The translations under genes and the position numbers were made by a program. Shown here piece after piece: positions 7,528 through 19,536 of a stretch of 64,000 nucleotides of DNA. The DNA is from Tetradesmus obliquus (Eukaryota > Chlorophyta > Chlorophyceae > Sphaeropleales > Scenedesmaceae), in NCBI GenBank assembly GCA_030272155.1, contig CP126204.1:2657501-2721500 (forward strand), given 5' to 3'. The notes below the pieces were generated by a model, which saw nothing but the letters and a program-made list of their open reading frames with translations, was not told the origin of the DNA and ran no database searches. The number at the start of each line of letters is the position of its first letter. The stretch's first letter is position 1.

Positions 7528-9731
7528 ATGCCTGCAGGGGGGCTGTCCATGGTGCGCAGGCACCCTTCGGGATGGAAGAGCAACCGCAGTACCACGGCCA
7601 TGAGGGTGGCGGCGGTGGTGTGTGTGATAATGGCTTTGACCACCGCTGACGAAAAGATTACCCCCGCATACTATTACAGAGAGCAGTACCCTGACTACGC
7701 CAAGGAGGTACACGGGGACCTGAACCGGTTCTGCAGACTTCATCACAAGAACTTCACAGCAAACGGCACAGTGGCTACACCCAAGCATGGCGGCAGGCCC
7801 TCAAATGTCCCACATGCTGTCGCCTTCCATGCCAGCACAATATTCAAGGCTGGCAAGGTGGTAAAGGCCTACCCATCTGCAGATTCAAAGAGAAAGGTTG
7901 ATGTGCACGTGTGGTGGACTTCAATCGAAGTCGCATGTCAGGAAAATGACACACTGCGCCAGCTGTGCACTGACTACAACATCACACCCAAGAGACTGCT
8001 GAAGTACATGAAATGGGCTGACCCCGACCTGGTGCGCAGGAGAATAGATGTGAAGCTGGACTTGACAAAGATACAGAAACAAAGGCGAAAGGCAGCAGCT
8101 GCGGCGCTGTGGCAGAAGTACCAAAGTGACCCCGACATGCTGCAGCGCATATATTTCATTGATGAGTGCAAATTCTGGATGTCAGACCTGGCAGGCGGCT
8201 CCGTCAAGGTCTATTGTGATGCACACGATGAAAACGTGCATGCTGTGCTGCCATGCAAATGGATGCGCAAGGGCAAGGACGCAGAGCCGGTCAAGTTGCA
8301 CTTTGTCTGCGCTGTCAACGCTGTGCACGGGCCCGTCTACTGCAAGTTTGTCACCGGCACAACAGACAACAAGGACCATGCTGGCAACCTCAATGTACCG
8401 TACATGGTGAGTGTGCGCTGCTACTGCGCAGGCGCCTGCCATTGAAAGACATGCCAGCCCTGCTGTACTATGTAGTAACAGTCCCGCAGTGCTTTTTTTA
8501 GTGCTGTAGTGAAGCTGCAGCGCTGCCCGTCCTCTGCTGTGAACATAACAGCAGAGTAACTTGGTGACAGTACAATGACACCACCTGCAGCAGCAAGCTG
8601 GAAACCAATGTGCAAGGATTGGTGCATGTCACATTTGCGCGTGCTCACGCGCAGCACACTGCCCCCTGGCTGCAGCCAGTTGTCATATGCTGCAGCGCAG
8701 AACTCAAAGTCGCGCTCCAGCACCTGCTGCCTGCTGCTGCTGTAATAACCCTTGTCATGACATGAGCCATCAGCTTGAATCAGCATGTTGTGCTGTGCAT
8801 GGAGGAAATCAATCCGCCCATCCCACCAGTCCACTGCTACCTGAGCACACATACTGCTGCTGATGCCTAACCAGTACAGCATGCGCACCAGCTGCTCCTC
8901 GCTTGTGTGCATGTAGCCCATGCATGTGCCAACCATATCAGCCAGCACACATGCACACATCTTGCACTGAAGCGCTGCTGCTGTGGCGACTGCACGCGGC
9001 GCGCAGAACTTGAAGTGCTGCACACATGGCAAGCAACCAGTCAAGCCCCAGAACAATCTCTGCCCCCTCATAGACTTGGTGATGTATCTGACCTTGTCTG
9101 CACTGAGCCTGATGTAGCAGCGTCCCATCGCATCCATCCACACCGCTGCGTTGCGCTCCTGCGCTGCTAACAAGGCTGCGCGCTGCCAATCCGGCAATTC
9201 TTGCACCTGCAGTTGAAGGACAAACCAACCCAGCAGGCCAAGAGCATGACTCAGCTGGAGTTTGTTCACTGCATGATGGAGATCAAAGACATAGCCAACC
9301 AACAGCAGGCGCAGCGCGGCACTACGCCGCTGTACATCTTTGACAACCCAAGTGTTCACCTGGGGAAGGATGGCCTACAGATGTTAGTTGCAGGCGGCAT
9401 CAATGAAGATCAACTGCTGCACATTGCACCCTACTCCCCAGATTTCAACAAGCCCATTGAACATGCATTTGGCAGCCTCAAAGCAGCCTTCCGCAACTAC
9501 TTGTATAACAGCTGCCAGCTGGGTGGTGCTGATGTGAAGCCGCGAGACCTGCAGCACGGCCTGAACAACACCTTCATGAAGATCACAGCTGCATCTGTCA
9601 TGGCTGATGTATTGAAGCTGCCAGATTTGTGGAATATGGTGCGCAGTCGTAAGATGAGTCTTTGTGTGTGCCGAGACGGGAAGCAGCGCAGCGGCACTGC
9701 TGGTGACTACCCCAGGAAGGACCAACGCTGA
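7528..9731 (+). CDS. IS630/Tc1/mariner-type DDE transposase, two exons (core 1)
   Basis: Exons are 7528-8406 and 9213-9731. The intron is GT-AG (ATG|GTGAGT ... CACCTGCAG|TTG) and splits in phase 0, giving about 465 aa. It would cut and join transposon ends in the nucleus. Motifs in order: a helix-turn-helix-like region around residues 140-158 (TDYNITPKRL), the first catalytic Asp in YFIDECKFW (D212, E213), the second in YIFDNPSVH (D337, N338), then PYSPDFNKPIEHAF with the likely catalytic E376. The D-N-x-x-H and P-Y-S-P-x-x-N-x-I-E signatures are those of the DDE_3 fold. D337 and E376 are 38 residues apart; the first interval is longer than usual. The true start may be later (an acceptor-like CTGCAG follows the ATG, and a Met lies at residue 36), and a strong donor-like GTAAGA at 9648 could give a different C terminus. 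All three acidic residues are present, so it may be active. Confidence 0.8.
8421..9137 (-). CDS. PD-(D/E)XK nuclease-like protein nested antisense in the transposase intron (core 1)
   Basis: The first in-frame ATG is at 9137 and the stop is at 8421, so the 238-aa ORF lies wholly inside the 806-bp transposase intron (8407-9212) on the other strand. The frame stays open upstream to 9359 (312 codons, GTG first), and an acceptor-like CAACTGCAG before 9208 allows an N-terminal extension by splicing. Numbering from the ATG: two C-x2-C knuckles (C35/C38 and C58/C61) suggest a zinc site. A segment RIDFLHAQHNMLIQADGSCH (D110, Q121, D123, H127) and a later RDFEF (R142, D143) and VLRV follow. This is the layout of small restriction-endonuclease-fold proteins (D-F-x-n-E-x-D-G-x-x-H, R-D, V-x-R), with Gln in place of the usual Glu. 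A DNA-cutting role, perhaps helping transposon or intron spread, is inferred only. Codon use and motif order argue against a chance ORF. Confidence 0.5.
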   Translation of the reverse strand: MDAMGRCYIRLSADKVRYITKSMRGQRLFWGLTGCLPCVQHFKFCAPRAVATAAALQCKMCACVLADMVGTCMGYMHTSEEQLVRMLYWLGISSSMCAQVAVDWWDGRIDFLHAQHNMLIQADGSCHDKGYYSSSRQQVLERDFEFCAAAYDNWLQPGGSVLRVSTRKCDMHQSLHIGFQLAAAGGVIVLSPSYSAVMFTAEDGQRCSFTTALKKALRDCYYIVQQGWHVFQWQAPAQ

Positions 9732-10976
9732 GTCTGCTGTTGTGCTGCTGCATGGCATGTTGTGCATGTGGCTGTCAGCTGCATGCAAGATGGCTGGCAG
9801 CAGTGCACAGGCTGACTTTCAGAGAGCCCTTGAGCTCACCTGTTTGAAGGCACCTGCGCTTGCCGCCGTCCTGCATGTTCGCACCGCCCGGGGCTTGGGA
9901 GGTGCTGGCACCATGCTGCTGTAGGGTGGTTACTTCCTGGTGTTCACCTGAGAGCGAGTGTGGGAAGGAAATGGCATGTTCAGAAGCTTATTGTATGAGT
10001 AAACTATATGTGGATGTTGAGCTTTGGTGCTCAGACTTGTCAGGAGTGGTTTCTGCTTTGAACGACTGCTGCCAGGCAGCAAGGCACTTGGTGGCCATTT
10101 CACATACAGGCATTTGCAGTCATGCTGAATTGCCGATTGTAATGGTAAAATGCTTGGTATAATTCAATTACGCTCGTAGCTCTGGAACATGGCTCCTGCT
10201 GCTGTCACTCGCGTTGGTTGTGACAACTGTTGGCCTGCCAAGCGATATGCACGGAGCCTGCAAGAAACATTGCGGTTGATTTTTTTCGATATTTGAAGAT
10301 TGCTTTAAGCATGGCGTGAGCCGAAATAAGCTGCGGTATGGTGAAGAACTTCAAGACGGAATGTGTTGTGAAACAAGCCTGCTCCAGGCCACACAGCTTC
10401 CACGCTGCTCACTTATCAACGTCGACACATTATGTAACTTACCTTTGGTTGAGGTAGAAAACCAACTGCGAAGGGCCCTCGCAAGCCCACCGTGCAGGTG
10501 AGCCTGACGGGTCAACACGGATGTCCAGAGCACTGCAGCTCGATCGTGTTGCTGCAGCACCTGCAAACAATTGGTATTGAACATTAAAAGACGTTAAAAA
10601 CAGCGCTGTGCCGAAAGCCTTCGCCAATAAATTTGGTGGCAGCAGTGAGGCACCTGCTGGCACATGCTGCTGCTGTCACGCCCACCAACGACTGCAGTTG
10701 AAAAACACATGCCACCGTGATTCAAAATACACATAGCTGTAACGTTTCCTGCTGTTTGCTGCTGCTGCTGCTCCTGCCCAGGCAGATATCATGTATTGCA
10801 AACAGCACTACTGCCGCAGTAAAATCAGCTGCATACCCAGCAGCAGCAGGAGCACATCAGCCATAGCATAAAAAGGTAGGTGTGCACTTCAGGCACCAAG
10901 TCCAGGAACAGCAACAGAAGGGATGCAGTGCAGGCTAAGAACTGCTGCAGCAAAGGCTGGCATGCATTTACAGTCT
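9732..10976. other. Downstream part of the core (core 1 as the example)
   Basis: Apart from the antisense RAP-like pieces, this 1.2-kb stretch shows no convincing gene. A TGTAA, the usual green-algal polyadenylation signal, lies at 10138-10142 about 400 bp after the transposase stop. A CTG run lies at 10757-10771 and a mirrored CAG run at 10839-10849. The same content recurs at each core. Confidence 0.4.
10164..10560 (-). pseudogene. Antisense two-exon RAP-domain-like fragment (core 1; repeated in all cores)
   Basis: Two minus-strand pieces, 10443-10560 and 10164-10257, are bounded by strong splice signals (acceptor TTGTTTGCAG, donor AAAG|GTAAGT, acceptor TTTCTTGCAG) and join in frame to a TGA. 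The first piece reads ALDIRVDPSGSPARWACEG then PSQLVFYLNQ. This is close to the RAP pattern (V-D-I-A ... A-x-E-x-D-G-P-S-H-F-x-x-N) found at the ends of organelle RNA-binding OPR proteins that are plentiful in green algae. Some key residues differ and no upstream exon or helical repeats were found, so it is probably a captured or decayed host gene piece rather than a working gene. Equivalent positions: 14444-14840, 18724-19120, 22284-22680, 26564-26960, 30844-31240, 35124-35520, 39404-39800, 43684-44080, 47964-48360, 52244-52640, 56524-56920. Confidence 0.35.
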
Positions 10977-11699
10977 CAGCTAGGTATGGTACAAACGTAG
11001 CATCTGCATTTTGCAACAAATCAACACAGCTTGCAAGCAGACAGCCATGCTGGCATAGCAACCTGCTGTATGTGGCAGGCACAGTAAGGCACAGCTGCCA
11101 GTGCTGCTGCTTTGGTTTGCTTGCATCCCAGTTGCACAGCAGGGCCCTCACCTGCCAGCAGCAGCAGCTCCAAACTGCTAGTGATTTTGAGCTCCAGAAT
11201 TCGCCTTGATCACACAGCATGGATGTTTGCAGGAAACTGTGTAGAATACTAGTACTCAACAAACTCTGTGCAGCCACACTAGCTGCACGCGCGCAGCAGC
11301 TGCCGGTGGGCCTGAAGCGGTGTTGCGCAGTATGTAACAGATATGACAGTTGAAACTGTATGTGCAGCGCACAGCGCCAAGCAGCAGAGCGCAACAGCAG
11401 CGGCAGGGCACTTGGCACACCAGAACTGCAGTGCCTGATCAGCCAGCAAGGGAAGCCCAGAAGTATTACAATACACATCAAAACATGTTGCAGGCAGCAG
11501 CACCCACAGCAACACTCTACAGCGCAAGTTAACATATGTAACAGCCGAGTCGGGGCACTTCAGGGCAACGTGTTTTCAGCACTTTTCTTGCAGCACACTG
11601 TGCCACTGCTAACAGCTCAAATTGATTTAGATTCGTCGTTGAAAGCTTGACATTTATATGTAGGCCACTTGTTCGCTACGTTTGTACCATGCCCAGCTG
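10977..11699. repeat. M element copy 2
   Basis: It lies between cores 1 and 2, with flanks TCT and AGA. Confidence 0.75.
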
Positions 11700-11807
11700 A
11701 GACCGGTCAAACTCCATGATGCTGCATGCTGTTGTTTGACCTGACCAGTTACTTCTGTTCACACTGCTGCTAGAAGCACAGCTAACATATCCATATGTTT
11801 TGGATTC

Positions 11808-14011
11808 ATGCCTGCAGGGGGGCTGTCCATGGTGCGCAGGCACCCTTCGGGATGGAAGAGCAACCGCAGTACCACAGCCATGAGGGTGGCGGCGGTGGTG
11901 TGTGTGATAATGGCTTTGACCACCGCTGACGAAAAGATTACCCCCGCATACTATTACAGAGAGCAGTACCCTGACTACGCCAAGGAGGTACACGGGGACC
12001 TGAACCGGTTCTGCAGACTTCATCACAAGAACTTCACAGCAAACGGCACAGTGGCTACACCCAAGCATGGCGGCAGGCCCTCAAATGTCCCACATGCTGT
12101 CGCCTTCCATGCCAGCACAATATTCAAGGCTGGCAAGGTGGTAAAGGCCTACCCATCTGCAGATTCAAAGAGAAAGGTTGATGTGCACGTGTGGTGGACT
12201 TCAATCGAAGTCGCATGTCAGGAAAATGACACACTGCGCCAGCTGTGCACTGACTACAACATCACACCCAAGAGACTGCTGAAGTACATGAAATGGGCTG
12301 ACCCCGACCTGGTGCGCAGGAGAATAGATGTGAAGCTGGACTTGACAAAGATACAGAAACAAAGGCGAAAGGCAGCAGCTGCGGCGCTGTGGCAGAAGTA
12401 CCAAAGTGACCCCGACATGCTGCAGCGCATATATTTCATTGATGAGTGCAAATTCTGGATGTCAGACCTGGCAGGCGGCTCCGTCAAGGTCTATTGTGAT
12501 GCACACGATGAAAACGTGCATGCTGTGCTGCCATGCAAATGGATGCGCAAGGGCAAGGACGCAGAGCCGGTCAAGTTGCACTTTGTCTGCGCTGTCAACG
12601 CTGTGCACGGGCCCGTCTACGGCAAGTTTGTCACCGGCACAACAGACAACAAGGACCATGCTGGCAACCTCAATGTACCGTACATGGTGAGTGTGCGCTG
12701 CTACTGCGCAGGCGCCTGCCATTGAAAGACATGCCAGCCCTGCTGTACTATGTAGTAACAGTCCCGCAGTGCTTTTTTTAGTGCTGTAGTGAAGCTGCAG
12801 CGCTGCCCGTCCTCTGCTGTGAACATAACAGCAGAGTAACTTGGTGACAGTACAATGACACCACCTGCAGCAGCAAGCTGGAAACCAATGTGCAAGGATT
12901 GGTGCATGTCACATTTGCGCGTGCTCACGCGCAGCACACTGCCCCCTGGCTGCAGCCAGTTGTCATATGCTGCAGCGCAGAACTCAAAGTCGCGCTCCAG
13001 CACCTGCTGCCTGCTGCTGCTGTAATAACCCTTGTCATGACATGAGCCATCAGCTTGAATCAGCATGTTGTGCTGTGCATGGAGGAAATCAATCCGCCCA
13101 TCCCACCAGTCCACTGCTACCTGAGCACACATACTGCTGCTGATGCCTAACCAGTACAGCATGCGCACCAGCTGCTCCTCGCTTGTGTGCATGTAGCCCA
13201 TGCATGTGCCAACCATATCAGCCAGCACACATGCACACATCTTGCACTGAAGCGCTGCTGCTGTGGCGACTGCACGCGGCGCGCAGAACTTGAAGTGCTG
13301 CACACATGGCAAGCAACCAGTCAAGCCCCAGAACAATCTCTGCCCCCTCATAGACTTGGTGATGTATCTGACCTTGTCTGCACTGAGCCTGATGTAGCAG
13401 CGTCCCATCGCATCCATCCACACCGCTGCGTTGCGCTCCTGCGCTGCTAACAAGGCTGCGCGCTGCCAATCCGGCAATTCTTGCACCTGCAGTTGAAGGA
13501 CAAACCAACCCAGCAGGCCAAGAGCATGACTCAGCTGGAGTTTGTTCACTGCATGATGGAGATCAAAGACATAGCCAACCAACAGCAGGCGCAGCGCGGC
13601 ACTACGCCGCTGTACATCTTTGACAACCCAAGTGTTCACCTGGGGAAGGATGGCCTACAGATGTTAGTTGCAGGCGGCATCAATGAAGATCAACTGCTGC
13701 ACATTGCACCCTACTCCCCAGATTTCAACAAGCCCATTGAACATGCATTTGGCAGCCTCAAAGCAGCCTTCCGCAACTACTTGTATAACAGCTGCCAGCT
13801 GGGTGGTGCTGATGTGAAGCCGCGAGACCTGCAGCACGGCCTGAACAACACCTTCATGAAGATCACAGCTGCATCTGTCATGGCTGATGTATTGAAGCTG
13901 CCAGATTTGTGGAATATGGTGCGCAGTCGTAAGATGAGTCTTTGTGTGTGCCGAGACGGGAAGCAGCGCAGCGGCACTGCTGGTGACTACCCCAGGAAGG
14001 ACCAACGCTGA
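11808..14011 (+). CDS. DDE transposase, core 2 (variant B)
   Basis: Exons are 11808-12686 and 13493-14011. It differs from core 1 by a silent change at 11876 and by T-to-G at 12621, which replaces Cys272 with Gly between the first and second catalytic Asp. The catalytic residues are unchanged. Confidence 0.8.
12701..13417 (-). CDS. Nested nuclease-like ORF, core 2
   Basis: Same 238-aa product as core 1; neither variant B substitution falls in it. Confidence 0.5.
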   Translation of the reverse strand: MDAMGRCYIRLSADKVRYITKSMRGQRLFWGLTGCLPCVQHFKFCAPRAVATAAALQCKMCACVLADMVGTCMGYMHTSEEQLVRMLYWLGISSSMCAQVAVDWWDGRIDFLHAQHNMLIQADGSCHDKGYYSSSRQQVLERDFEFCAAAYDNWLQPGGSVLRVSTRKCDMHQSLHIGFQLAAAGGVIVLSPSYSAVMFTAEDGQRCSFTTALKKALRDCYYIVQQGWHVFQWQAPAQ

Positions 14012-15256
14012 GTCTGCTGTTGTGCTGCTGCATGGCATGTTGTGCATGTGGCTGTCAGCTGCATGCAAGATGGCTGGCAGCAGTGCACAGGCTGACTTTC
14101 AGAGAGCCCTTGAGCTCACCTGTTTGAAGGCACCTGCGCTTGCCGCCGTCCTGCATGTTCGCACCGCCCGGGGCTTGGGAGGTGCTGGCACCATGCTGCT
14201 GTAGGGTGGTTACTTCCTGGTGTTCACCTGAGAGCGAGTGTGGGAAGGAAATGGCATGTTCAGAAGCTTATTGTATGAGTAAACTATATGTGGATGTTGA
14301 GCTTTGGTGCTCAGACTTGTCAGGAGTGGTTTCTGCTTTGAACGACTGCTGCCAGGCAGCAAGGCACTTGGTGGCCATTTCACATACAGGCATTTGCAGT
14401 CATGCTGAATTGCCGATTGTAATGGTAAAATGCTTGGTATAATTCAATTACGCTCGTAGCTCTGGAACATGGCTCCTGCTGCTGTCACTCGCGTTGGTTG
14501 TGACAACTGTTGGCCTGCCAAGCGATATGCACGGAGCCTGCAAGAAACATTGCGGTTGATTTTTTTCGATATTTGAAGATTGCTTTAAGCATGGCGTGAG
14601 CCGAAATAAGCTGCGGTATGGTGAAGAACTTCAAGACGGAATGTGTTGTGAAACAAGCCTGCTCCAGGCCACACAGCTTCCACGCTGCTCACTTATCAAC
14701 GTCGACACATTATGTAACTTACCTTTGGTTGAGGTAGAAAACCAACTGCGAAGGGCCCTCGCAAGCCCACCGTGCAGGTGAGCCTGACGGGTCAACACGG
14801 ATGTCCAGAGCACTGCAGCTCGATCGTGTTGCTGCAGCACCTGCAAACAATTGGTATTGAACATTAAAAGACGTTAAAAACAGCGCTGTGCCGAAAGCCT
14901 TCGCCAATAAATTTGGTGGCAGCAGTGAGGCACCTGCTGGCACATGCTGCTGCTGTCACGCCCACCAACGACTGCAGTTGAAAAACACATGCCACCGTGA
15001 TTCAAAATACACATAGCTGTAACGTTTCCTGCTGTTTGCTGCTGCTGCTGCTCCTGCCCAGGCAGATATCATGTATTGCAAACAGCACTACTGCCGCAGT
15101 AAAATCAGCTGCATACCCAGCAGCAGCAGGAGCACATCAGCCATAGCATAAAAAGGTAGGTGTGCACTTCAGGCACCAAGTCCAGGAACAGCAACAGAAG
15201 GGATGCAGTGCAGGCTAAGAACTGCTGCAGCAAAGGCTGGCATGCATTTACAGTCT

Positions 15257-15979
15257 CAGCTAGGTATGGTACAAACGTAGCATCTGCATTTTGCAACAAA
15301 TCAACACAGCTTGCAAGCAGACAGCCATGCTGGCATAGCAACCTGCTGTATGTGGCAGGCACAGTAAGGCACAGCTGCCAGTGCTGCTGCTTTGGTTTGC
15401 TTGCATCCCAGTTGCACAGCAGGGCCCTCACCTGCCAGCAGCAGCAGCTCCAAACTGCTAGTGATTTTGAGCTCCAGAATTCGCCTTGATCACACAGCAT
15501 GGATGTTTGCAGGAAACTGTGTAGAATACTAGTACTCAACAAACTCTGTGCAGCCACACTAGCTGCACGCGCGCAGCAGCTGCCGGTGGGCCTGAAGCGG
15601 TGTTGCGCAGTATGTAACAGATATGACAGTTGAAACTGTATGTGCAGCGCACAGCGCCAAGCAGCAGAGCGCAACAGCAGCGGCAGGGCACTTGGCACAC
15701 CAGAACTGCAGTGCCTGATCAGCCAGCAAGGGAAGCCCAGAAGTATTACAATACACATCAAAACATGTTGCAGGCAGCAGCACCCACAGCAACACTCTAC
15801 AGCGCAAGTTAACATATGTAACAGCCGAGTCGGGGCACTTCAGGGCAACGTGTTTTCAGCACTTTTCTTGCAGCACACTGTGCCACTGCTAACAGCTCAA
15901 ATTGATTTAGATTCGTCGTTGAAAGCTTGACATTTATATGTAGGCCACTTGTTCGCTACGTTTGTACCATGCCCAGCTG
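15257..15979. repeat. M element copy 3
   Basis: It lies between cores 2 and 3. Confidence 0.75.
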
Positions 15980-16087
15980 AGACCGGTCAAACTCCATGAT
16001 GCTGCATGCTGTTGTTTGACCTGACCAGTTACTTCTGTTCACACTGCTGCTAGAAGCACAGCTAACATATCCATATGTTTTGGATTC

Positions 16088-18291
16088 ATGCCTGCAGGGG
16101 GGCTGTCCATGGTGCGCAGGCACCCTTCGGGATGGAAGAGCAACCGCAGTACCACGGCCATGAGGGTGGCGGCGGTGGTGTGTGTGATAATGGCTTTGAC
16201 CACCGCTGACGAAAAGATTACCCCCGCATACTATTACAGAGAGCAGTACCCTGACTACGCCAAGGAGGTACACGGGGACCTGAACCGGTTCTGCAGACTT
16301 CATCACAAGAACTTCACAGCAAACGGCACAGTGGCTACACCCAAGCATGGCGGCAGGCCCTCAAATGTCCCACATGCTGTCGCCTTCCATGCCAGCACAA
16401 TATTCAAGGCTGGCAAGGTGGTAAAGGCCTACCCATCTGCAGATTCAAAGAGAAAGGTTGATGTGCACGTGTGGTGGACTTCAATCGAAGTCGCATGTCA
16501 GGAAAATGACACACTGCGCCAGCTGTGCACTGACTACAACATCACACCCAAGAGACTGCTGAAGTACATGAAATGGGCTGACCCCGACCTGGTGCGCAGG
16601 AGAATAGATGTGAAGCTGGACTTGACAAAGATACAGAAACAAAGGCGAAAGGCAGCAGCTGCGGCGCTGTGGCAGAAGTACCAAAGTGACCCCGACATGC
16701 TGCAGCGCATATATTTCATTGATGAGTGCAAATTCTGGATGTCAGACCTGGCAGGCGGCTCCGTCAAGGTCTATTGTGATGCACACGATGAAAACGTGCA
16801 TGCTGTGCTGCCATGCAAATGGATGCGCAAGGGCAAGGACGCAGAGCCGGTCAAGTTGCACTTTGTCTGCGCTGTCAACGCTGTGCACGGGCCCGTCTAC
16901 TGCAAGTTTGTCACCGGCACAACAGACAACAAGGACCATGCTGGCAACCTCAATGTACCGTACATGGTGAGTGTGCGCTGCTACTGCGCAGGCGCCTGCC
17001 ATTGAAAGACATGCCAGCCCTGCTGTACTATGTAGTAACAGTCCCGCAGTGCTTTTTTTAGTGCTGTAGTGAAGCTGCAGCGCTGCCCGTCCTCTGCTGT
17101 GAACATAACAGCAGAGTAACTTGGTGACAGTACAATGACACCACCTGCAGCAGCAAGCTGGAAACCAATGTGCAAGGATTGGTGCATGTCACATTTGCGC
17201 GTGCTCACGCGCAGCACACTGCCCCCTGGCTGCAGCCAGTTGTCATATGCTGCAGCGCAGAACTCAAAGTCGCGCTCCAGCACCTGCTGCCTGCTGCTGC
17301 TGTAATAACCCTTGTCATGACATGAGCCATCAGCTTGAATCAGCATGTTGTGCTGTGCATGGAGGAAATCAATCCGCCCATCCCACCAGTCCACTGCTAC
17401 CTGAGCACACATACTGCTGCTGATGCCTAACCAGTACAGCATGCGCACCAGCTGCTCCTCGCTTGTGTGCATGTAGCCCATGCATGTGCCAACCATATCA
17501 GCCAGCACACATGCACACATCTTGCACTGAAGCGCTGCTGCTGTGGCGACTGCACGCGGCGCGCAGAACTTGAAGTGCTGCACACATGGCAAGCAACCAG
17601 TCAAGCCCCAGAACAATCTCTGCCCCCTCATAGACTTGGTGATGTATCTGACCTTGTCTGCACTGAGCCTGATGTAGCAGCGTCCCATCGCATCCATCCA
17701 CACCGCTGCGTTGCGCTCCTGCGCTGCTAACAAGGCTGCGCGCTGCCAATCCGGCAATTCTTGCACCTGCAGTTGAAGGACAAACCAACCCAGCAGGCCA
17801 AGAGCATGACTCAGCTGGAGTTTGTTCACTGCATGATGGAGATCAAAGACATAGCCAACCAACAGCAGGCGCAGCGCGGCACTACGCCGCTGTACATCTT
17901 TGACAACCCAAGTGTTCACCTGGGGAAGGATGGCCTACAGATGTTAGTTGCAGGCGGCATCAATGAAGATCAACTGCTGCACATTGCACCCTACTCCCCA
18001 GATTTCAACAAGCCCATTGAACATGCATTTGGCAGCCTCAAAGCAGCCTTCCGCAACTACTTGTATAACAGCTGCCAGCTGGGTGGTGCTGATGTGAAGC
18101 CGCGAGACCTGCAGCACGGCCTGAACAACACCTTCATGAAGATCACAGCTGCATCTGTCATGGCTGATGTATTGAAGCTGCCAGATTTGTGGAATATGGT
18201 GCGCAGTCGTAAGATGAGTCTTTGTGTGTGCCGAGACGGGAAGCAGCGCAGCGGCACTGCTGGTGACTACCCCAGGAAGGACCAACGCTGA
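16088..18291 (+). CDS. DDE transposase, core 3
   Basis: Exons are 16088-16966 and 17773-18291. The protein is identical to that of core 1. Confidence 0.8.
16981..17697 (-). CDS. Nested nuclease-like ORF, core 3
   Basis: Same product as core 1, inside intron 16967-17772. Confidence 0.5.
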   Translation of the reverse strand: MDAMGRCYIRLSADKVRYITKSMRGQRLFWGLTGCLPCVQHFKFCAPRAVATAAALQCKMCACVLADMVGTCMGYMHTSEEQLVRMLYWLGISSSMCAQVAVDWWDGRIDFLHAQHNMLIQADGSCHDKGYYSSSRQQVLERDFEFCAAAYDNWLQPGGSVLRVSTRKCDMHQSLHIGFQLAAAGGVIVLSPSYSAVMFTAEDGQRCSFTTALKKALRDCYYIVQQGWHVFQWQAPAQ

Positions 18292-19536
18292 GTCTGCTGT
18301 TGTGCTGCTGCATGGCATGTTGTGCATGTGGCTGTCAGCTGCATGCAAGATGGCTGGCAGCAGTGCACAGGCTGACTTTCAGAGAGCCCTTGAGCTCACC
18401 TGTTTGAAGGCACCTGCGCTTGCCGCCGTCCTGCATGTTCGCACCGCCCGGGGCTTGGGAGGTGCTGGCACCATGCTGCTGTAGGGTGGTTACTTCCTGG
18501 TGTTCACCTGAGAGCGAGTGTGGGAAGGAAATGGCATGTTCAGAAGCTTATTGTATGAGTAAACTATATGTGGATGTTGAGCTTTGGTGCTCAGACTTGT
18601 CAGGAGTGGTTTCTGCTTTGAACGACTGCTGCCAGGCAGCAAGGCACTTGGTGGCCATTTCACATACAGGCATTTGCAGTCATGCTGAATTGCCGATTGT
18701 AATGGTAAAATGCTTGGTATAATTCAATTACGCTCGTAGCTCTGGAACATGGCTCCTGCTGCTGTCACTCGCGTTGGTTGTGACAACTGTTGGCCTGCCA
18801 AGCGATATGCACGGAGCCTGCAAGAAACATTGCGGTTGATTTTTTTCGATATTTGAAGATTGCTTTAAGCATGGCGTGAGCCGAAATAAGCTGCGGTATG
18901 GTGAAGAACTTCAAGACGGAATGTGTTGTGAAACAAGCCTGCTCCAGGCCACACAGCTTCCACGCTGCTCACTTATCAACGTCGACACATTATGTAACTT
19001 ACCTTTGGTTGAGGTAGAAAACCAACTGCGAAGGGCCCTCGCAAGCCCACCGTGCAGGTGAGCCTGACGGGTCAACACGGATGTCCAGAGCACTGCAGCT
19101 CGATCGTGTTGCTGCAGCACCTGCAAACAATTGGTATTGAACATTAAAAGACGTTAAAAACAGCGCTGTGCCGAAAGCCTTCGCCAATAAATTTGGTGGC
19201 AGCAGTGAGGCACCTGCTGGCACATGCTGCTGCTGTCACGCCCACCAACGACTGCAGTTGAAAAACACATGCCACCGTGATTCAAAATACACATAGCTGT
19301 AACGTTTCCTGCTGTTTGCTGCTGCTGCTGCTCCTGCCCAGGCAGATATCATGTATTGCAAACAGCACTACTGCCGCAGTAAAATCAGCTGCATACCCAG
19401 CAGCAGCAGGAGCACATCAGCCATAGCATAAAAAGGTAGGTGTGCACTTCAGGCACCAAGTCCAGGAACAGCAACAGAAGGGATGCAGTGCAGGCTAAGA
19501 ACTGCTGCAGCAAAGGCTGGCATGCATTTACAGTCT

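Noticed and set aside
7396-7788. 130-codon minus-strand ORF repeated in every core
   Set aside because: It is antisense to the start of the transposase and crosses the M boundary; no recognisable domain.
9384-9788. 134-codon minus-strand ORF repeated in every core
   Set aside because: It lies directly opposite the second transposase exon and has no motif of its own.
10825-11535. 236-codon minus-strand ORF across the core-M junction, repeated in the array
   Set aside because: It is a Cys/Leu/Ser-rich translation of CAG-rich sequence, crosses an element boundary and has no domain pattern; it is best explained as a chance open frame.
6697-11699. M-core-M as an LTR retrotransposon with M as the LTRs
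   Set aside because: M has inverted-repeat ends starting CAGCT rather than TG...CA, and the core encodes a DDE transposase with no reverse transcriptase or protease.
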